Both the position numbers and the translations under genes were made by a program. From Leptobrachium leishanense (Eukaryota; Chordata; Amphibia; Anura; Megophryidae), in NCBI GenBank assembly GCA_009667805.1, contig CM019063.1:411284626-411348625 (forward strand): a stretch of DNA of 64,000 nt, in the 5' to 3' direction. Under the pieces are notes generated by a model. That model made no database searches. It saw only the letters and a list, made by a program, of their open reading frames with translations, and was not told the origin of the DNA. Shown here piece after piece: positions 1-12,861 of this stretch. Position 1 is the first letter of the stretch. Every line of letters starts with the position of its first letter.

Positions 1-1063
1 CAAAATCCTAAATTATCTAGTGGAAAACTGGCGCATGACGTTAAAGTATCAGTATTCGGACTTGGTCTGAAGAAAATCGTATCCGTGCATCACTAAGGAC
101 GATAAGTTACAATCTGAGCATTTCTTGCCATGCTCTATGTGCTGTGTGAAAACGGATCACAAAATTCCAGATGTTACCTTCCAAAAATGACAATTCTTGA
201 AATGCATTAAAGGTGGAAATACACAGGCACTCAATAATTAGGAAGTTAGGCTAAATTGCAAATGTAAATTCGAAAATCAAAACTAAAGTTAAAATGGAAT
301 ATTATTTTTTTACAATTTTTTTTTTTTGAAGCCTGCGTTCACATAGACCTAATGTATTTTAATCTCTGCACTTCGGCTTAATTTAGTAAAGGAATATATT
401 TTTGTACTTAATGTATGTGTGATCTAGTGAATCAAAGATAAAAGTTAAAGATCTTAAAATTTCAGACAAGGACTGAAATTACTTAACATTGTGGCAGAAG
501 TAACTAGGTGAGGTTCAATATGGACTCCTCCTGACCCTCCCAATCCTCCACATCCAGCTTTAACCATAGCATGTTCTCTGCACACACTCTCCTGTTCCAG
601 CGCCAGGTCTCCCTCTTTGTTGCAGAGCTAGAACAGCGGGCAGCACGCTCGCTCTACCGTCCAATGAATAAATCTTTCACATTTGGCGTGCTATAGTACA
701 GTAAGACTTGTGGTGCATATACTCTGCAATTACACCTTTTTATTCTTCATGCCAGAAACCTAGATCTTAAATTGCACCTGTCATACGTGCCTGCTTTGAA
801 CAACGCCATTGCCACTCCTATAAGGCAGCTCTTTGGATCTCACTTGATAAGTAACTGTCAGCTTTGAGGAGAATGCCGATAGTCATGCCAGTTTTATTGC
901 TAAGATGGCAACCTAAAAGTAAGACAGGTGTGCTTTAAAATCGGGCTTGACAAAGGTGTAGCAAATTTAGGAGCCAGTTGGTAAACTCTTAACTCAAATT
1001 TAGCATTTTGAGTAATACAGGAAGTTGTGACTGCCAGGGTCCTGGATATGTCAGAACTCTGCC
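1..1063. other. Non-coding, no gene recognised
   Basis: AT-rich sequence without a convincing exon. The first 60 bases resemble the internal part of the hAT-like elements seen later (compare about 33,140-33,170). Around 940-990 there is a short piece related to the hAT MITEs at 16,520 and 34,791 (words such as 'ggcttgacaaa' and 'taggagccag'). Confidence 0.5.
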
Positions 1064-1067
1064 TTAA

Positions 1068-1452
1068 CCTCCCTGGCGGTATTCCCGAGTGTCTCGGGGT
1101 TAAATTTCACCGCTGAGAGCGGTAACCCCGAGACACACTCGGGCTGTATACATCACCTCTCCCTGCGCTCCCTTGCTGATCTCTGCAGTCTCCTCCAGCG
1201 ATCGCAACCTCATACTTCCTGGTTTCCTCTTCGCGAGAAGGAATCCAGGAAGTATGAGGGTCGCTGGAGGAGACTGCGGGGACATCGAGGGAGAGGTGAT
1301 GTATCCAGCGGCATCCCGAGTTGCTCGGGGTTACCGCTTCCAACATAGGAATTTAACCCCGAGCCACACTTGGGATGCCGCTGGGGGGGGGGGGCAAATT
1401 TTTTTAAAGCTTTTAGACAGGGAATTTAGAAATAAATAGACCGCCATTGAGG
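1068..1452. mobile_element. piggyBac-like MITE, copy A
   Basis: The element is bounded by TTAA on both sides (1064-1067 and 1453-1456) and has inverted ends, CCTCCCTGGCGGT on the left and its near complement on the right. The interior is strongly self-complementary around 1100-1370. It has no transposase. TTAA target duplication is typical of piggyBac and Kolobok families; the piggyBac assignment is inference. Copies B, C and D lie at 7,796, 32,050 and 35,467. Small ORFs inside it are by-products of the palindrome. Confidence 0.75.
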
Positions 1453-1499
1453 TTAAACTTGTCACTACAAAGTGCTATAGGTTACAAAAAAAGGTAGGT

Positions 1500-2620
1500 C
1501 AAGATCAAATAGTCTATTGCTGATGTCCCTCCCCTTCTCGTGGCTTTGGGAAACCCACCTTCCACGAGATTTAGATAGCCCCACCTTCCAGCACTCCCTT
1601 CACCTGTGGCAGAGATGGAGACGGCGAGATGGTCTGATGGCAGATGGCTCGGGGTTGACTCCCCCATTGTTTTTCAATCCTGCATTTCCGGCAGGGATGC
1701 GGCCTAGAGCTTTCAGCTGGTGGATCCAGAAGGGGTTTAGGGAGCTGGGTCGCTTGCTTCAGGGAGCCCTGGTTACCATGGGATACCTCCACGTTGACTG
1801 CTTGCTCTGCGATTAGGGAAAACTGCTACAAGGTCCTGGCACAATGGTACTTTCACCCCACTAGACGGATGTGGGGATGAGGGCACCGTCTTGCACTCCT
1901 GGTGGTCCTGTGGCATAGTTGGAACCATTTGGGAGGAGGTGTTGTGGACTTGAGCAGGTGCATGTGCACCCCTCTTCCCTGACCCGTGGACTGCCTTGCT
2001 GAATAGGCCTCACCCTTTCATTCGACTCCTTAGCTGCGAACGTAAGGTTATCTTTCGGATCTGCGCGTCTGTGCATATTTGCTTGATTCGCACTTGGAAG
2101 GATCCCTGATCTATGACCGATTCCAAAATATGGTGTGTTCGGACTATGGAACGCCTGATGGCGTGATGCATGGTCCATTTCCAGCGAGGTGTGGTCTTCG
2201 AGTCTTGAAGTGTTTGCCCCCCTCCCCCCCTCTAGGGCCCTTGCCATCTCTGGGGCTGGGGTTGTTATAGTTTGTAGAGTGTCGGGGCTCAGGAGGTCGT
2301 GGTGGTGAGTATTTGGGTGCGGCACAGGGTTTTGTTTTCATCACTCAACACTGTCCTTCACCCTTGGTACCCACTGTGTCCAACCCCAAGGGAGGGGAAG
2401 GTACGGTCTGCCCTTCCTCTCCCATTTACCACATGGGCGGGACTTGGGATTCAGCTTTTTTACTACTGTTTCAAGTGTCTGCCTCTGTTCCTTTTGTATA
2501 TTATGTGATATGGCTATTGTGTTTTTGTTCCCCCAATTTACCCCTTCCTCCTCTTCTGTATCCCCTATGATAAAATTTTGTTCAATAAAATCATACATTT
2601 ATATAAAAGTTGGAATAAGG
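1500..2620 (+). mobile_element. Probable L1/Tx1-type LINE 3' end, decayed
   Basis: A plus-strand frame at about 1517-1816 reads NPAFPAGMRPRAFSWW, which resembles the carboxy-terminal region after the reverse transcriptase of L1/Tx1 LINEs. The segment ends in a transcript-like tail with AATAAA near 2584 followed by an AT-rich stretch. No intact reading frame remains. Similarity is judged by eye, so the class is tentative. Confidence 0.35.
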
Positions 2621-2629
2621 GATGTGTAA

Positions 2630-4515
2630 TGAAAACTTAAATATAGGGTGACATATTAATTTTGCATATTGGTTTTTCTGAGATGAAGATTGAAATCTGG
2701 TAAATTTGCTCATTTCTAATTTATAAAGTTAGTTTATCCTTTACAGAATTATTACTGGGATTAAAGGTTCTAAAGTGTAGAACCAAGTTTTAGTTTTAGC
2801 TTGCACAATCTCAAATTGGGTCTGCGTTATTGGCATACAGACACATTGCCTAGGTTTGATAAAGATGGAGAATAAAACTCATGTGGCATAATTCCTGTGT
2901 ATCTGTACTGTACATAGATTTTCAGCAATTCTAACCACCTGAATCTTCTTTCTATATGTGGGTGAGTGATTCCAGAGCTCTTCCTGGATGTTATGTTGCA
3001 GTAAAGTTTTTGTTTTAATCTTTTTGTTACAGCGAGGGTTTGGGCTGCTCTTTGCCATTTTTCAGACTGATTGTGTGAAAGGAGTGAGATCTCATAGAAA
3101 TTGTTTTGCTGAGAAAGCCAATATTTGCATTAAATGATGTGCACAATAGGGGTTTATATGCTACTTAATTTTTCTATTACAATAAAATACACTATTTTAA
3201 CTAAAACGGAAAAAAGATTTTTTTGCTATTTTGTGAATTATGAATAACTAAAAATTACTTGTTTTCTTTTTTCTTACATGGTCATATTTGGTATCATTAG
3301 AAAGGCCAGACTCTGACCTGTTCAATGATGCCTAACTTGACTGCGGGGTGTAAAGAATGGAAATACAGGGGTCCAAAGACACCCCCCCCCCCACTCTCCT
3401 CACAGCTGTCCGTTGGTTTGTGTTTTAGATAGTGTTGCGTAATAACCCTTTTGCTCAACCCCTCCACATTTGATCTTGGCCTGGGACATGAGGTTAGTGC
3501 AGTGGCACTGTTTACTTTACAAGTGAAAGCACATAATGACAATGCCTTTTATAAATGATCAAAGAAAAAAAAAAGTACAATTGTTTTTGCATTTCATTTT
3601 TTCTATTTTTACACATTACCTGATCAGATTTGGTATTGTAGGAAAGGACCGACTTTGACCTTTCAAATTACCTCACTTGACTTTGTGCGGTATAAAAATC
3701 AGATTTAGGGTTCTCAAGTACTCCCCTGCACTCCTTGCAGCAGTGCGTCGGTTTAGGTTTTCCTTTAGCCAATGTGTAGTAATGCATCATACCATCGCCT
3801 TCAAACTTCCTTACATCATGAGAAATGAGGTGAGTTAGTGCAGCATCATTGATCATGTTATAATTGAAAAGTGAACAATACTGCTGCATAAGAAAGTTTT
3901 TTGTTTTATTTTTACACATAACCTGGTCGTCTTTGGTGTCATCGGAAAGGCCATGCTCTGGTCCAAAGGCCCTCCCCTCCTCTCCACAATAAGGATTTCC
4001 ATAGGGAATTCCCTTTCTGACGTTATCGCACCCATGCATGATGTCGGTGGGCGGGTGGAGGCCCCTAAGGCAGGGCTGACGTCCAAGATGTCAGCCCCCT
4101 TTGGGAGAAGTAAGCAATCCGGCACCGGATCGCGATACTGATCAGGGGTTAAGAGGAGCATTGCTGGAAAGGTCAGACTGTGACCTTTCCAGTGATGTCT
4201 CATTTTCCTAACCCCTACCGATGGGGAGATAGAGTGGTCCAAAAGGACCCTCCTCCCCTTCAGTTGCTCTGCTTGGGGGGGGGCCTGAAAATTATGTCCT
4301 CACACTATGACCTCTGTGCACCGTGTGGGGTCCCACAAGACTGTCAGACTTCAAGAATGTTAGATCACCGCGGGACTGCGACCCAGTCGGTCGCATGCTC
4401 CCCCTAAGATGCGGATTCCCAATGATGTGTGGGGGACGTCCTCCACATGTTGTGGGGAAACCCCATGATACCCCCCCACAGGTTCTGCAGCGAAGGGGTT
4501 AATCTCACAAAAGAG
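2630..4515. repeat. Modular interspersed repeat with 'TTTGGTATCATTGG' blocks
   Basis: No gene is seen. From about 3,285 to 4,500 several diverged blocks follow one another, each with a 'tttggtatcattrgaaaggcc'-like core, then 'tctgacctttcc' and a C-rich run. The same blocks recur at 13,560-13,780, 14,931-15,182 and 16,140-16,210. The right end near 4,490 (AAGGGGTTAA) resembles the TTAA-bounded ends of the 14,931 copy. It is probably an old DNA-transposon-derived repeat; the class is not certain. Confidence 0.45.
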
Positions 4516-4770
4516 AGGAAGCAAAAACATGGCCACCCTATGAAAACAGCAACCAGATTTAAGAGCTACAAAAACTCAAAAAAATCCATTGGAAGTTGTA
4601 AAATAAAAACTTTTATTGGATTAATGAAGCTACAAGAAAACAGATATGAAACCTCTCTAAGACGGTGAGCACTTCAAAGCCATCCTTGCTAAATACGTCA
4701 ACAGACTGGATTTACTAATTGAAAGCATTTGCTTATTTAATTCTATTTCTGCTACTTCTCTTCCTTTTTA

Positions 4771-5102
4771 GGCTGTGGTCACACAAGCATTTTTCCGAGC
4801 GGAAGGAACGTCTGAGAGTGGCGTTCTTTCCACTCTGTCTCCCGTGTGGCCACCTCGCTGAGCGCAGTTAATGCATTCAGCGCTACAAAAGTGAAATCCT
4901 CCTATGTAGGATTATGCTTTTGTAGCCCTGTCAGCATCCGTTGTAGCTTTTTGATGGGGAGGCTGAAATCATGTCTGGTGGTAGTGCACACAATTTGTGC
5001 GCACGCTACCCCGGGCGGCCCTGCAGCCTGTCAAAAGCTGCGACAGACGCAGGGAAGTGCGGTCACACGGACGCAATCCCGTGCGCTCGTGTGAACACGG
5101 CC
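4771..5102. mobile_element. PIF/Harbinger-like MITE
   Basis: It begins GGCTGTGGTCACAC after TTA and ends GTGTGAACACGGCC, so the ends are inverted. The interior (an 'agcggaaggaacgt' block and its complement) matches the 8,965 and 49,987 copies. Family assignment rests on the TWA target seen at the better copies (12,607 and 15,252). Confidence 0.6.
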
Positions 5103-6140
5103 TGCGGAGTCATGCTTCTTGGTGTTTTTTTTTTTTTCACTTCTAGGACCTATTAGAGGTAGCGAAAGCCAGTGTTATGTGCAGAGGGAAGGGGGTTGAG
5201 ATCAACTTACAGAGGATGAGAGGAAGTCCGAAGTAAAACAATGCATTAGATGGACTTCAATTGAAAAGGTTAAAAAAAACTTATGCAATCGCATTAGTAA
5301 TATTTAGTGGAGAATGAAACTCTGCTACGATATCCTTTTAAACTAGTTGACTTCCATAATACGGCCGCCTTTTCAAGATTACTAGTCTCCCTTTATCTTG
5401 TAATCAATACGAGGAGCATAACAAAGCATATGTAAACTGCATATATTGCCAATACACACCATTTATATGATTTATACATGTTAAATTGTGTTGTTTGTTC
5501 CCCCCCCCCCCCACAATTTTCTTTGGTCTGTCAGATTAATAAAATCGAAAGCTTTCTTGTGTCCTCTTGTCAAACAATCCTCAAAGGGTATGAAGTTTAG
5601 CAGCACAATGACCTCTTTTCAATCCACACTTGTCTCTCCAGTAGCTGATGTTTAATGGTGGCAGACTGTATGGAGCACTAAAACCTAGCTCTTTCTTGGA
5701 ATTGTTTTGGGATTTTTCAGTAACCTTGATGTATACATATCTGCAGTACATCACTTTCCTGAAAGTTGGCCAGCTCTGGTGCTATTTTAATAGATCTGAC
5801 AGCTCCTGCTTAAGTATATTCCTTACACAGCCTTCCATTGTGTAAAGGAAAAAGAATGTGTACAGTGGGCCTCAAGAATTAAGATTCTTAAAAATCTTGA
5901 ATTTATTTTCTCCTCCTTGAAAAATGTTCACATTAACCAATTATCCAAAGTCTTTCTCTATAATTTATTATATGCTACAGGTAGGAAGCCTTTACTTTGT
6001 AATGCCAAAAAAGAGAAAATAAAGTTGGAGATTGTGAAAGAAAAATGGGATGGTTGCGATTCCTTAATCCATCACACTTTTTTCAAACACTTTAGCTTCC
6101 TCAGTTATGTTTACGGTTTTACACAAGCGTTAACCCGCAC
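5103..6140. other. Non-coding, no feature recognised
   Basis: AT-rich sequence with a 13-base C run at 5500-5512. The ORFs here are short and lack any recognisable domain. Confidence 0.5.
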
Positions 6141-6303
6141 CTAGCGTGTGACTCCTCTCCTCTTAGATTGTAAGCTCTCGAGCAGGGCCTTCCCTCCTAC
6201 TGTTTTGTGTGTGTAATGTGTATGTATATTTGTTATTCGGTCTTTCCCTTTTGTACAGCGCTATGGAACTTGTTGGCGCTTTATAAATTCTTGTAACTTG
6301 TAA
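6141..6303 (+). mobile_element. L2-type LINE 3' terminus
   Basis: It contains the characteristic amphibian L2 3' tail: 'ttagattgtaagctctcgag', then 'gtacagcgctatgg' and 'ggcgctttataaattc'. The same tail closes the larger L2 fragment at 59,018-59,815. Only the 3' untranslated end is present, as expected for a 5'-truncated insertion. Confidence 0.7.
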
Positions 6304-6639
6304 CAGATTTATTCCCCCCCCCTCTAAAAATTTAAATGTACAGACTATCGTTACCTGATATCTGTTTTCGCCCTGAAAGGCTGCCGATTATTGGTATTGG
6401 CGCCTAAAATGTGATATTGGTCTATCCCTAGAATGTATGCACTAGATGCAAAATAGGACAAAAATATCTTAAAAATTTAATGATGCGGATTAATTTAAAT
6501 TCATGATATTAATTTAATAAAGTCTCTAGTATTAATACAGTTATATAAAAAAATCTTAAAATTGTGTGGGGGGGGAGAGGAGGAGTCATTTTTGGTTTCG
6601 TTCCAAAAATATATATATTTATTTTTATTGCCTCCGACA

Positions 6640-6799
6640 TGAAAATTTGGGACCGAAACAGATACCCAAAATGCACGATGAGCTTGGCCGTAAACGATAC
6701 CGAAAATTAGATAGATAGATATAGATAGTAATTTTCGGTATCGTTTACGGCCAAGCTCCTCATGCATTTTGGGTATCTGTTTCGGTCCCAAATTTTCAT
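6640..6799. repeat. Foldback hairpin around a GATA microsatellite
   Basis: Two arms of about 70 bases (6640-6708 and about 6730-6799) are almost perfect inverted copies; the loop is a short (GATA)n run. The outer right side contains 'cggtgcatcgctac', suggesting a foldback DNA transposon end. Confidence 0.7.
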
Positions 6800-6809
6800 T
6801 TCGGTGCAT

Positions 6810-7790
6810 CGCTACTTCCCAGTTGACTGGATGTCATGCATTTCCCAGCTAGGCTGGTAGTACAGACTGTTTTTGCCAGGGGAAAAGACTTACGTGGGAT
6901 TTGGATACATTTTTGTGGCAGTGGATGTGTTGGAAACCTCACCCATATTTCCAAGTGAAGTTGTATATCATGAATGTGCTCATGAACCCCCAAAAAGATG
7001 TCTTGTATCCAAAATAAGTTTTATGATGCATCCATACCTTTCCACACTCTGACACAACAAATGTATCTAAAGTAACAATGCAAACAAAATCCTACACCAC
7101 TCTGGAGACTTACTCAATATAAATCCCCAGCTATCTTACTGGGTAGCCAAGCTGTATCCAGTAGATCCAAATAAAATGGCATAATAAAGCTGTTGCAAAT
7201 TCCTTTTTGTCTAACAGGGAAAACCTACGCCTGCAGATTTCGCTTTAGTGTCATTACAGGGCGGGCACTGATTCAGCAGCCTACCCCGTAACGCAGCGCT
7301 AACACGCGGCCACGAGTATCACCTCTGGAGGCCATAGGACTCCATGGAGGCTTGGGCTGCGAGCCCTGTGCGATCTCGCTCTCAAGAGATCGTGCAGGGC
7401 CGTGGAGTATTTGTCCCCAGTCTCACTTCGCTCCTGGCGGCATATTGGACCATGTTTGCGTCGCGGGATGAGTGGTGAGTATCTGATTTAAAATAAATTG
7501 TGGATGTTACAGCTGGTGCTGATTGCTCAGATGCGCAATCGGCACCAGCTTCCTAGCTGTGGCGAACATTTTCGTTGCCACAGCGGTAAATCGCATTAGG
7601 ACTTGGTAATCCTAATGCTAATTACTGGTTGCGCTCAAATGCTAAATATAGGGAGGCACAAAGTACAGTAAGGTCGTGGAAGAGGGCGCAGTCCCCATTG
7701 CGTTAACGCTAGGGTTGTAATGGAGGGGAGGGCGTGTGTTAATGTCACGTAACCTAGCGTTAACGCTCACTTTTCGCTAGCATTATGTTT
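6810..7790. other. Non-coding, no gene recognised
   Basis: Mixed sequence. Between about 7250 and 7780 the base composition becomes GC-richer and there are short self-complementary words ('gttaacgct' and its complement near 7700-7770), suggesting old repeat material. I could not delimit an element. Confidence 0.4.
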
Positions 7791-7795
7791 GTTTA

Positions 7796-8175
7796 TCTCC
7801 CTGGCGGTTTTCCTGAGTGTGGCTCGGGGTTAAATTTCACTGCTGAAAACGATCACCCTGAGCCACACTTGGGCTGGATACATACCTTTTACCTGCGCTC
7901 CCTCGCTGTCCTCCCGCAATCGCATTCTCTTCTGTGTGATCACAGCGTCCTGGTTCCCTCCTCTCGAGAAGGGAACCAGGAAGCAGGACTGAGCGATCGC
8001 CCGGAGGTGAAGCGAGGGAGCGCAGGGACAGGTATGTATCCAGCCAGAGTGTGGCTTGGGGTTACCGCTTTCAGCAATGAATTTAACCCTGAGCCACACT
8101 CTAATACCGCTAGGGGGCTGGATTAATCGTACCGATTCTGAAATCTAAAATGTCAGAATCGGAACACCAGGGAGG
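7796..8175. mobile_element. piggyBac-like MITE, copy B
   Basis: Left end CTCCCTGGCGGT follows TTAT (a mutated TTAA); the right end is ACCAGGGAGG followed by TTAA at 8176-8179. The internal palindrome around 'gtggctcggggttaaatttc' is shared with copies A, C and D. Confidence 0.7.
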
Positions 8176-8179
8176 TTAA

Positions 8180-8964
8180 TAAGGGCCCTCAATGTTTGAG
8201 TCTCACGTAATCTGCTCTTCACAGGAAGAAGAGCCTATTATTCCCTCTATGTAGGGTGTTGTAGCTCCCGAATTACGGCTATATCATCCACCTCAAATTT
8301 AACCCCTTGCCACTGAGAGAACACTTGTAGCTAATAGCAACTTGTTTACAGAATGTAAATGACCTACTACTTGTCTGCACAATAAAACAAGCTGTGCAGA
8401 GCTTCTGTTTTTAAATGACGCATTGCGCACTGACTTTTCTCCCTACTTGCCTCTGACACCTCGGCTGTTCTGGATGAAAAGCGGATAGTGGCGTGGAGTT
8501 TGCTTTTACGTGGTCTTGTTTGGCATTATTGAAAAGGGTAAGGACTATTCCTTACATGAAATGTAAGTTTCCAAAATGGGTCATAAAGGCCCAGAAATGC
8601 AAAGTGTGGCGTAAGGACACTTGCAAACTATTTGTTCTTGAGATCTGTTTGTGGCAGGAGGAGGCAGTGGGTTATTTATTTTTCTGCAAGTGGGAGCAGA
8701 GTTGAGCCCCCCCCCCCGTTTTTTTTTTTATTTGCTTACATACCAGAAGCCAGAGACCACAACAAATGACTTTGTAATAATGTGGTATGGCTTCTGTAAA
8801 GCGTTTGAAATGTCCTGGTAGTGTAACCTACGGTAAGAGCCAAAAGCACCCCATCATTGTATCACTGGCTCCCATTTGAGTGCCCTATTCCCTGGTTAAC
8901 GCTAAAATGGGAACTCAAACCGGAAACCTGTGACTGCAGGTTTCCCCGTAGCGTTCCCATTTTA
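8180..8964. other. Non-coding; small hairpin at 8900-8964
   Basis: No gene is seen. At 8900-8964 'cgctaaaatgggaac' and 'gcgttcccattttag' form a hairpin with an inner 'ggaaacctg/caggtttcc' stem, probably a very short MITE. A C run then T run lies at about 8706-8728. Confidence 0.45.
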
Positions 8965-9240
8965 GGCTGGGGTCAGGCGAACGGTAGTAAGAGCGGAAGG
9001 AACGACCATGAGAGTTGACGTTCCTTCCACTCAGCGCCTGTCTGAGCGCATTCAGTGCATCGGTGCGGTAATTAGTGCTAGGACTTTGTGCTCCCTATGT
9101 TAAGGTATTACAAAGTACTGTAAACTCGCAGCAGCTAGCGCAAAGTGATTTATTTTATTTTACGGGTTTAGCGTTCGGAAGGAAATATGGGCAGGAATGT
9201 GTTAAAGTCACTTATCCTAGCCTTAACAATTAACTCATCC
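8965..9240. mobile_element. PIF/Harbinger-like MITE, truncated
   Basis: It starts GGCTGGGGTCAGGCGA after TTA and carries the same 'agcggaaggaacg' block as the 4,771 copy. The matching right end is not clear, so the end coordinate is approximate. Confidence 0.45.
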
Positions 9241-9244
9241 GAAT

Positions 9245-11360
9245 GCTCCAGTTGGCGTTCACTAGGGAAAAGTGCCCTAACTTGGGTTTCTTCAATGCAT
9301 AAAAAACTCCTAAGATAATGACAAAGAGTTGATGGTTGCAAGCCAAGCATTTCCCAACCTACCTCTATACCGGGACTCTGGTAGGGGAGTCATAACTGAT
9401 ACACCATGATCATTTTTCACCTAAACATAATGAGTATGTTGGAGTGTACTCGGAAAGACCTAGATAAAACACATACATAGTAAGGACCTGCTCGTATAGC
9501 TTTTCATGGCCGCTTTGATTGTGAACAAAAACCGGTCCATGGGAACATTGAACGGACAGCCTCATACGTGGCCTGCTCTATAGTGGGTCCCTGCTCAGGT
9601 CTCACAATGTTATAGCTTGATGGTGCCACTATAGAGAAGACATTACCATATGCTAATAAGTCTTATCACCCAGAAAGGGTGGCCAGAACTGAAATAGCCA
9701 CTGTGCATGAGAAACGCAGCAACCCCCGTCGATGGTTTTGGATTTGTCAGATGGGTTTAGCAGACACCCTTCTAGCAAGGGGTCCAAGTTTGGATTACCC
9801 TCCTAACTCGTTGAACAAAAACGGATCAATGAGAGCACGAAGAACAGGCAACTGCACTAGCTTTGATTGTGACATCAATCCACTACCAGGAATATAAGGT
9901 CAAAGTGTGTGTCACTAACCCTTAACAATGTATCTGTGTAACGGTTCTATTTCGATCCAAAAGGAATGGGAAGGGGCACCTAGTGAAGAAAACGCTTGAT
10001 AAAGGTTACAGTTGCAACCAAAATATTGCCTCAATACAGAATTTATTAACTTTTGACCAAATTTTCCTTTTATCGTTCTATATCTGCTGCAATTGTTTCC
10101 ATCTTGTGGTATGTTCTGGGTTAATCCACGTCATCCTGCAGGAATACCAGAGAGCGAACCAAATCTCCTCTCTTTAAACTTTACCCTTGACCAATTCAGT
10201 AAATATGGAGTTTCCCAGTTACTCTTAACACAGTACTGGTTTGTGTCTGTGTAAAGCACATTGGTTTAATAGATTCACATTGCATTGGGATCTCGTGCCC
10301 AGAACGGTGCAGATTTCCCAAGGTCAATTTGTCAGAGTGACATGAGAGCTGGTTTCCTGCATTCCCAGCTGCTGGGTCTGAGAGGGAGGGGGCGCCTGGT
10401 CCCTCATAGTGTAGGATACAGTGCTAATCATCCACTTCACTGTGCTGAATGGTCTAACTCTGCCTTTCCAACTCCTTCAAATGCCATTAAATTAGAGCTG
10501 TGAACTCAAAGAGCTTCAAGGATTTTAACTCTGGCTACTAAACATTTCTACATATTGGATTTTATTTTATTGGACAATCCCTGTGGATTTCTATCCCAGC
10601 TTTCTTCCTTTTTTACACGTGTCTGTGCATCCTTTTCCCCAACAAACAAGTGGTATGAGATGGTCCATAATAAGAGCCAGTAAGAAGGGAATCCTCCTGC
10701 TGGGCTTTTTACATAGGGAACTGTATTTTTCTAAGAAAAGATTCGGGGTGGGGGGGCAGGACTGGTGTCCTTGATAAGACCTATAGTTATTTGTTGTATA
10801 TGGAGAGTTAGCTCAGTCTGTTTTTATGCCGTGAGGTGTCTCTGGGATTGGAGGTTTTTCAGCCTCTTACATTACAAAACTGATCTAAAACTCCTAGTAC
10901 ACAACTATAAAAAACGCATATGGGTGGGAATCTCCCCTCTCCCAACCTTGAATAGGTAAAAATATCTCTTAGAGTTACATCTACACAATAAAGCCAAAGT
11001 AGGTGCTGAATCTTCTGCCACGAAAAAATGGGTGGGGGGGGGGGCAACGATCAACACTTTATCTGTGTGGCAGGGCCAGAAACCTTGTGCGAACATGGAG
11101 ACTGAAAAGGCTTCTTCCAAGTGGCTGGGTTTTGTCATGCTTTCTCAAACATGTTTTGCCCCCTCTGGATTTTTGGAGAAAGACCTGAAAATGGTTCAAA
11201 ATGCTTTCACTACTTTGTGTTTCTGAATACATCTGGCAATTTGAAATAAATGCTGTCTTGGAGTCGTTATTTTTGTGCCCTCCTCCTTGGACAGTGTTGA
11301 CTGTTCATGGCAGAACTACAAGCCCCATGGTGATCCAGCATCCCCAGAAATCGCACAATC
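9245..11360. other. Non-coding, no gene recognised
   Basis: No exon-like conserved peptide is seen on either strand. ORFs at 9679-9897, 10285-10503 and 11003-11226 have no recognisable domain. A G run lies at about 11,032-11,044. Confidence 0.5.
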
Positions 11361-11365
11361 ACATA

Positions 11366-12194
11366 CAGGGTTATTCAAAGAGATCCGAATGGCTGGAGAA
11401 AGGTAACCAAACACTGAAAATCAGCGCTCGGTTACCTTTCCTGGCCATTCGGCTATCCAGAGAGCAGACAATTCGCCAAATCCTGGCGAATTGCCTGCAC
11501 ATACGGTGCCTGTTCGGTGCCTGTTCGAGGGCAGTGAAATCCCCATGAAAAAGCACTGCTTCAGCTATTCAGAGAGGACAAACAAGCAGTGAAAGGTTCC
11601 CGAAATGCTCTGCCATTCGGTGGTTTCATTCGACAGGTTTATTCAGGAGAATCCCATAGGCTTTAATGTTAAAAATATTCCCGTTTTAATTCAATATCTA
11701 ATAAACCGTTCATTATAAAATTCGGCAGTAAAGAGTCTCTTTATTTATAGATTTTTTTTTTTTAGGATATTTTAAGCACTTTTTTATTTTTATTTTTTCT
11801 GTAACAGCCCTTTTTATCATTCCCTGGACCTCATATGTAAATTTCAGACATTTTCGCTCAGTAGCTTCTTTGCAAACAGCGTTTCACTTTTCAATCATTC
11901 AAGCAAACTTTTTTCCTAATTTATTTACTGCCTTCTTCTGCGGTGTCGGCTTTTTCCGGAGGCTTCGCTGCCTGTGATCGGCTCCTGCTTGGGTTTTTCC
12001 AGCATCTTCGGGTTAATCCGGATGTGTTTTGTGGGTTTTCGGCAGCTTTTCTCTGCACTTCGACAGCCCTGTGGTGCTTGCTGAATACACCGCAGGGTAG
12101 CCGAAATGGGAAAGGCAATTTGTACCGAAATTGAAGAGAACGAAAAATGTCACCGAACGTGCATTGACTTTTCGAATCTCTTTGAATAACCCTG
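11366..12194. mobile_element. DNA-transposon MITE with CAGGGTTATTCA ends
   Basis: The left end CAGGGTTATTCAAAGAG and right end CTCTTTGAATAACCCTG are inverted copies, giving an 829-bp non-autonomous element. The CAGGG start fits hAT-type ends, but no clean 8-bp target duplication is visible. Related copies: 13,266, 54,713 and the composite at 14,140-17,665. ORFs inside (for example 11,201-11,548) follow the palindrome and are not genes. Confidence 0.7.
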
Positions 12195-12199
12195 ATAAA

Positions 12200-12603
12200 G
12201 TTAAAAAGCTACATAAGACCTATTTTCATTTTAACATGAAGTTCTGTTTATTTACTGTATCTTTGTTCTTCAAATGCTGTTGTGCCATTTTTTTTTTTTC
12301 CTCCCCTCCTGCACAGGCTTAGGTTCTCCTTTCAATCTCCTATAATCATGTGTCCCCTCCTATTCCTCAGACCCACACTTGTGAGAGAGGAAGTTATGAC
12401 ACTCAAAGTCAAATATCCATTCATTAGAATATAAAGTTGTGCTAAGCCTCTCGTTACACACTATTCTAAATCCTATTTTCCACTAATGCCATACCCAGTT
12501 CTCTATTCCCCAAAGTATCCCACAAACACTGTGCCTCTCGACTAGTGATGTGTAATCTCCTGCAGTGTTGATTTCATCGACCCTAATAATTTTCATCAAA
12601 TAC
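12200..12603. other. Non-coding, no feature recognised
   Basis: AT-rich sequence with a long T run near 12,290; no gene or repeat recognised. Confidence 0.5.
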
Positions 12604-12606
12604 TTA

Positions 12607-12861
12607 GGCTCGCGTCAGATGAACGCAGTCATCACGTCCGTGTCGCGGCACTGTCTAACGTCCGTCGTAGCATTGATTTGTGATCAATAGAGACCAACAC
12701 ACAAAGTGTTAATTTTAATTAATTTTGTATCCTAGAATTTTTTTCTTTCTACATCCGTTAAAAAAACAGACTGTGCGGTGTCTACGGTATCTTCCATCAG
12801 TACGTCGTCCGTTATGCACGCACGCACAGTGCGATCAGACGGTGTTCGTTAGACATTAGCC
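12607..12861. mobile_element. PIF/Harbinger-like MITE with TTA duplication
   Basis: TTA at 12604-12606 precedes GGCTCGCGTCAGATGAACG, and the diverged inverted end GTTAGACATTAGCC is followed by TTA at 12862-12864. A 3-bp TWA duplication is the PIF/Harbinger hallmark. Confidence 0.7.
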
